From the NCBI GenBank assembly GCA_018262235.1, contig JAGTRY010000010.1, positions 1 to 64,000 of the forward strand: a stretch of DNA of 64,000 bases, in the 5' to 3' direction. The notes beneath the pieces are model-generated. The model did not search any database, had not been told where the DNA came from, and saw only the letters and a program-made list of their open reading frames with translations. Made by a program: the position numbers and the translations under genes. This document shows, one piece after another, positions 60,790 to 64,000 of the stretch (its first letter is position 1; each line of letters starts with the position of its first letter). Source of the stretch: Pseudomonadota bacterium. GTDB taxonomy: Bacteria; Pseudomonadota; Gammaproteobacteria; Burkholderiales; Rhodocyclaceae.

Positions 60790-62391
60790 ATGAACCGCCG
60801 CGACTTCCTGAAGCTCTCCACGCTGGCCGGTCTGACCGGCTGTAGCGGACGCCTGCCCTGGCAGGGGCCGCCGGTGACGGTGAACATGCCTGGCATGGCT
60901 TGGGGCCATTTGCTGCGCGACCGTCTGCCTACGCCGAATCCGACCCGTGAGCGCTCGGTGGAGGTGGCGATTCTTGGCAGTGGGGTGGCCGGATTGTTTG
61001 CGGGCTGGCGCCTGGCCCAGGCGGGCTTCACGGATTTCTGCATCCTCGGTGGACCGGAGCCCGGCGGCAACACCGCCGGCAGCGTGCTCGCGGGCATTCC
61101 GTGCCCGACCGGGGCGCATTACCTGCCACTGCCGTCAATGGAATCGATCCATGTGCGTGAGATGCTGGCGGACTTCGGTGTGCTGCGCGGCGATCCTCAT
61201 GCTGCACGCCCGGTGTATGACGAAAGCGTTCTGGTGCATGCGCCGGATGAGCGGCTGTTCATGGCGGGAAAATGGCAGGAAGGCCTCGTTCCGCAGCATG
61301 GCCTGGATGACATGGCACGCGAACAGATCCGGCGGTTCTTTGCCGAAGTCGCCAGGCTGCGCACTGAACGGGGTGCGGACGGTCGCCGTGCATTTGTCAT
61401 CCCGCTGGTGCAATCTTCAAGCGATCCGGCGTTTACGGGGCTGGCCGATGAGACTTTCGCCGTCTGGCTCGGTCGTAACGGATTCACGGCTCCGCCGCTG
61501 TGCTGGTATCTGGATTACTGCTGCCGTGACGATTATGGCGAAGGCATTGAACAGGTGTCAGCCTGGGCGGGGCTGCATTACTTTGCCAGTCGGGATGGGC
61601 ATGCTGCGAACGCCGAGGATGGCACGGTGCTGACCTGGCCGGAGGGTTTGCAGCCTGTGGCGCGCCATTTGCGCGAGCGCATCGGAGCGGTACGCTGGCT
61701 CGAAGGCATGGCCTTGCGCGTGAGCGAACATCGGCACGGCGTCGAGGTGTGCTGTTTCGACGCGGCAAGGGATGAAGCCTTCACGCTTCATGCCAAACGC
61801 GTGATTGTGGCTATGCCGCTGCATGTAGCCGCGCATGTCGTGGCGAATCTTGCGGATTTCGGTTTCGACAAGACTCGCGATCTGCCCGCCAGCGCGAGCT
61901 GGCTGGTGAGCAATTTCCTTCTGGACGGGTTTCCACCCGAACCGGACGTCCGGCAACCGCTGGCCTGGGACAATGTCATTTACGGCAGTCAGGGCCTGGG
62001 CTGGGTGGTGGCCACCCATCAGTGGATCCGGCAGGCCAAGCCTGCGCAAACCGTGTTTACCGCGTATCACGCACTGGCCAATCTGCCGCCGGCTGTCGCG
62101 CGTGCCTGGCTTGCCAAGGCCTCTCCCGCGGAACTGCTCGAACTGGCCGGCAGGGACCTGAAGGCGGCCTATGGAAGTGGTTTTCAGCGTTACGTGCAGC
62201 GTGTGGAGATCACCGTGCGTGGCCACGCGATGGCCACCCCTGCGCCGGGTTTCCTGAACCGGCCGGGGATTGCCGCATTGCGTGCTGCGGACCGCAAGAT
62301 CCTCTTTGCGCATGCCGATCTGTCCGGCCTGTCGGTGTTCGAGGAGGCCGCCTGGTGGGGTGAGCAAGCGGCGCGGCATGTCCTGACTTGA
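60790..62391 (+). CDS. Tat-exported FAD-dependent oxidoreductase (amine oxidase-like fold)
   Basis: The 533-residue protein begins with a twin-arginine signal (MNRRDFLKLSTLAGLTGC) with a lipobox cysteine at 18. The FAD site VAILGSGVAGLFAGWRLAQAG (about 54-74) and a GG-type loop (PEPGGNTAG) follow. The family resembles flavin amine oxidases or NAD(P)-binding-like flavoproteins found next to membrane spermidine-synthase-like genes. Export makes a periplasmic role likely. A polyamine or its product could be the substrate (inference). HiPIP follows and may take its electrons. Confidence 0.88.
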   Translation: MNRRDFLKLSTLAGLTGCSGRLPWQGPPVTVNMPGMAWGHLLRDRLPTPNPTRERSVEVAILGSGVAGLFAGWRLAQAGFTDFCILGGPEPGGNTAGSVLAGIPCPTGAHYLPLPSMESIHVREMLADFGVLRGDPHAARPVYDESVLVHAPDERLFMAGKWQEGLVPQHGLDDMAREQIRRFFAEVARLRTERGADGRRAFVIPLVQSSSDPAFTGLADETFAVWLGRNGFTAPPLCWYLDYCCRDDYGEGIEQVSAWAGLHYFASRDGHAANAEDGTVLTWPEGLQPVARHLRERIGAVRWLEGMALRVSEHRHGVEVCCFDAARDEAFTLHAKRVIVAMPLHVAAHVVANLADFGFDKTRDLPASASWLVSNFLLDGFPPEPDVRQPLAWDNVIYGSQGLGWVVATHQWIRQAKPAQTVFTAYHALANLPPAVARAWLAKASPAELLELAGRDLKAAYGSGFQRYVQRVEITVRGHAMATPAPGFLNRPGIAALRAADRKILFAHADLSGLSVFEEAAWWGEQAARHVLT

Positions 62392-62459
62392 CGATTTGCG
62401 GTGTAACGTTGATCCTCTGTCCGTTGTAAAACCCCGCTCAATCCCAACTGGAGATACCC

Positions 62460-62765
62460 ATGGATAATCGTCGTCGTTCCATTCTGATTGCTGCTCCCGC
62501 CCTCGCACTGGGCTTGATGGCTACGCGTAACGCCAGTGCCCAGGCCAAGGTTACCGAAGCCGATCCCACCGCGACCGCGCTGGGTTACAAAGTGGACGCA
62601 AGCAAGGTGGATACCGCCAAGTTCAAGCAGTTCGTGAAGGGCAGCACCTGTGCCAACTGTAATTTCTACAAGAGCACGAGTGCTGCCGAAGGCACCTGTG
62701 CGGCGCTGGGCGCCCGTCTGGTCGCAAGCAAGGGCTGGTGTTCGGCCTGGGTCAAGAAAGCCTGA
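62460..62765 (+). CDS. High-potential iron-sulfur protein (HiPIP)
   Basis: The 101-residue protein has a twin-arginine-type signal (NRRRSILIAAPALALG, cleavage near ASAQA) and the four cysteines of HiPIP (CANC, GTCAALGARLV, KGWCSAW), which bind a [4Fe-4S] cluster. It is a periplasmic electron carrier, mostly in phototrophic and denitrifying proteobacteria. It lies 68 bp after the FAD oxidoreductase, possibly as its electron acceptor. Confidence 0.95.
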   Translation: MDNRRRSILIAAPALALGLMATRNASAQAKVTEADPTATALGYKVDASKVDTAKFKQFVKGSTCANCNFYKSTSAAEGTCAALGARLVASKGWCSAWVKKA

Positions 62766-62785
62766 GCGCATTCTGCCCAGGTGAC

Positions 62786-62820
62786 AACGGCCTGCCCTGT
62801 GTGGCAGGCCGTTTGTTTTT
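62786..62820 (+). terminator. HiPIP terminator
   Basis: ACGGCCTGCC-CTGTGT-GGCAGGCCGT stem followed by TTGTTTTT lies 21 bp after the stop. Confidence 0.88.
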
Positions 62821-62916
62821 GGGCGCCGGAGGCTCGTCCTGCAACTTGATGCGTGATAAGGCGGGGGGCAGGAGGCGTCACGACAATGCCGGAATCCCCC
62901 GCTGACAGGAGCCCAT

Positions 62917-64000
62917 ATGGCCATCATTCCGCTTGCCGAACCCCGCCGCAAACCCGTCGAGCCACCGCGTGGCTGTGCTGTGTTTGCCCTGGGATTCCGG
63001 CCGTTCTATCTGCTTGCAGCATTGTTGGCCGTGCTGTTGCTGCCTTTGTGGATCCTGCTGCTGGCCGGCGCCATCCGTTTGCAACCCGCCCTGCCTGCCT
63101 TGCTCTGGCACGGACACGAAATGCTGTTCGGTTTTGCAGCCGCGGTGATCATCGGTTTCCTGTTCACTGCAGGAAAGAACTGGACCGGGCTTGCCACGCC
63201 GAGCGGTGCCACGCTGGCAGGGCTGGCCGCGCTCTGGCTGGCGGGGCGGCTGGCCATGCTGATGGCTCCGCCCTGGCTGGCCGCGCTGGTGGATCTGGCC
63301 TTTCTGCCACTGGCCGGGCTGGCGCTGGGCCGTGTGCTGATCCGTGCGGGCAGCCGGCGCAATTATTTCGTGCTGGTGATGCTTGCTGCGCTGACGCTGG
63401 CCAATGCGCTGGTACATGCCGGCGCTAACGCCTGGCTGGTGGTGTCACCCCTGCTAGGCCTGCATCTGGCGATTGCCCTGATCGCCGTGCTGTGTACGGT
63501 GATTGCCGGCCGGGTGGTGCCAAGCTTCACCGCCAATGCGTTGCGCGTGACGACCTGGCGCCACGCCCGTGTCGATCAACTCGCCATTGCCGCCACGGCA
63601 GGCAGCCTGCTGGTCTGGGCTTGTGATGGCCCGGCGGCATTGCTGGGCAGCTTGGCGCTGCTCGCCGCCCTGGCGCAAGCCGTGCGTTGCTGGGGCTGGC
63701 GTCCGCTGGCCACCCTGCGCGTGCCGCTGTTATGGATCCTGCATGTCTCGCACGGCTGGCTGATCGTTGCCCTGTTGATCCTGGCGGCGAGTGCGGCCGG
63801 CTGGGGCGGCAGCAATCTTGCCGTGCATGTGCTCACCGTAGGGACGATCAGTGGCCTGATTCTGGGCATGATCACGCGTACCGCACTGGGCCATACCGGT
63901 CGTCTACTCAAGGCCGGGGGAATCGAAACTGCGTGCTATCTGTTGCTGCAACTTGCCCTGCTCGCCCGCGTACTGCCAAGCTTGTTCTGGCCGGTGGCTT
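62917..64000 (+). CDS. NnrS family membrane protein (3' end cut by window)
   Basis: The visible 361 residues from 62917 (MAIIPLAEPRRKP) hold about ten helices and the NnrS signature WHGHEMLFGFAAAVIIGFLFTA near the second helix, with FALGFRPFYLLAA before it. NnrS is a haem-copper membrane protein linked to nitric oxide stress in denitrifiers. AGGAG lies 7 bp before the ATG. The frame is open to the window edge; family length is about 390-400, so little is missing. Confidence 0.92.
   Translation, partial: MAIIPLAEPRRKPVEPPRGCAVFALGFRPFYLLAALLAVLLLPLWILLLAGAIRLQPALPALLWHGHEMLFGFAAAVIIGFLFTAGKNWTGLATPSGATLAGLAALWLAGRLAMLMAPPWLAALVDLAFLPLAGLALGRVLIRAGSRRNYFVLVMLAALTLANALVHAGANAWLVVSPLLGLHLAIALIAVLCTVIAGRVVPSFTANALRVTTWRHARVDQLAIAATAGSLLVWACDGPAALLGSLALLAALAQAVRCWGWRPLATLRVPLLWILHVSHGWLIVALLILAASAAGWGGSNLAVHVLTVGTISGLILGMITRTALGHTGRLLKAGGIETACYLLLQLALLARVLPSLFWPVA

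Overview
The window reads as chromosomal DNA of a GC-rich, respiring, Gram-negative betaproteobacterium. Supporting marks are a type II-C CRISPR-Cas9 locus, a complete Tol-Pal operon linked to queE and queC, a high-potential iron-sulfur protein, an NnrS family gene, OxyR, a one-cysteine DksA and a Gcr-type 'recombinase'. Rhodocyclales or Neisseriales relatives would fit, but the order is an inference. No rRNA or tRNA gene was seen.

Layout. 1-5990: type II-C CRISPR-Cas. An array of 21 visible repeats (cut by the left window edge) is read rightward into a hairpin terminator. cas9-cas1-cas2 run toward it on the minus strand, and a divergent tracrRNA gene lies upstream of cas9. 6000-6800: a yybP-ykoY type (manganese) riboswitch and a TMEM165/GDT1 family exporter. 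6.8-14.6 kb: DNA-repair methyltransferase, EamA transporter, VOC protein, and two drug-efflux MFS genes, each with a local regulator (MarR, XRE/MmyB) and palindromic operator candidates. 14.7-20 kb: pyrF, Gcr membrane protein, serC, DUF1345 protein. 20.1-24.2 kb: a TetR-controlled electrophile/oxidant defence operon (YqhD-like, CurA-like, OsmC, DJ-1/PfpI) with the same 15-bp operator in front of the regulator and of the operon. 24.3-31.1 kb: small heat shock protein, amn, ArsR-controlled YiiX-like hydrolase, YchJ, prohibitin-like protein. 31.2-37.8 kb: ybgC-tolQRAB-pal-cpoB-queE-queC. 37.9-43.3 kb: dksA, STAS protein, auxin-efflux carrier family, oxyR, DegP-type protease. 43.3-51.6 kb: a seven-PAS histidine kinase, FKBP isomerase, hemerythrin-PAS-GAF-GGDEF protein and a U32 peptidase (TrhP type).

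51.6-62.4 kb is the most unusual part. It is a two-strand cluster of a membrane-embedded aminopropyltransferase (spermidine synthase fold), DUF350, an SPFH-SHOCT protein, a DUF4178 zinc-ribbon protein with a tiny translationally coupled Ser/Gly-rich membrane protein, and a Tat-signal FAD oxidoreductase. It has been invaded by a RAYT transposase with matching REP sequences, a HigBA-like toxin-antitoxin pair and a broken TauE/SafE gene, and it carries a REP cluster. The window ends with HiPIP and a partial NnrS gene.

Start codons were moved inward wherever conserved N-termini, ribosome binding sites or operators argued against the longest frame. All functions rest on reading motifs by eye; no search was run.
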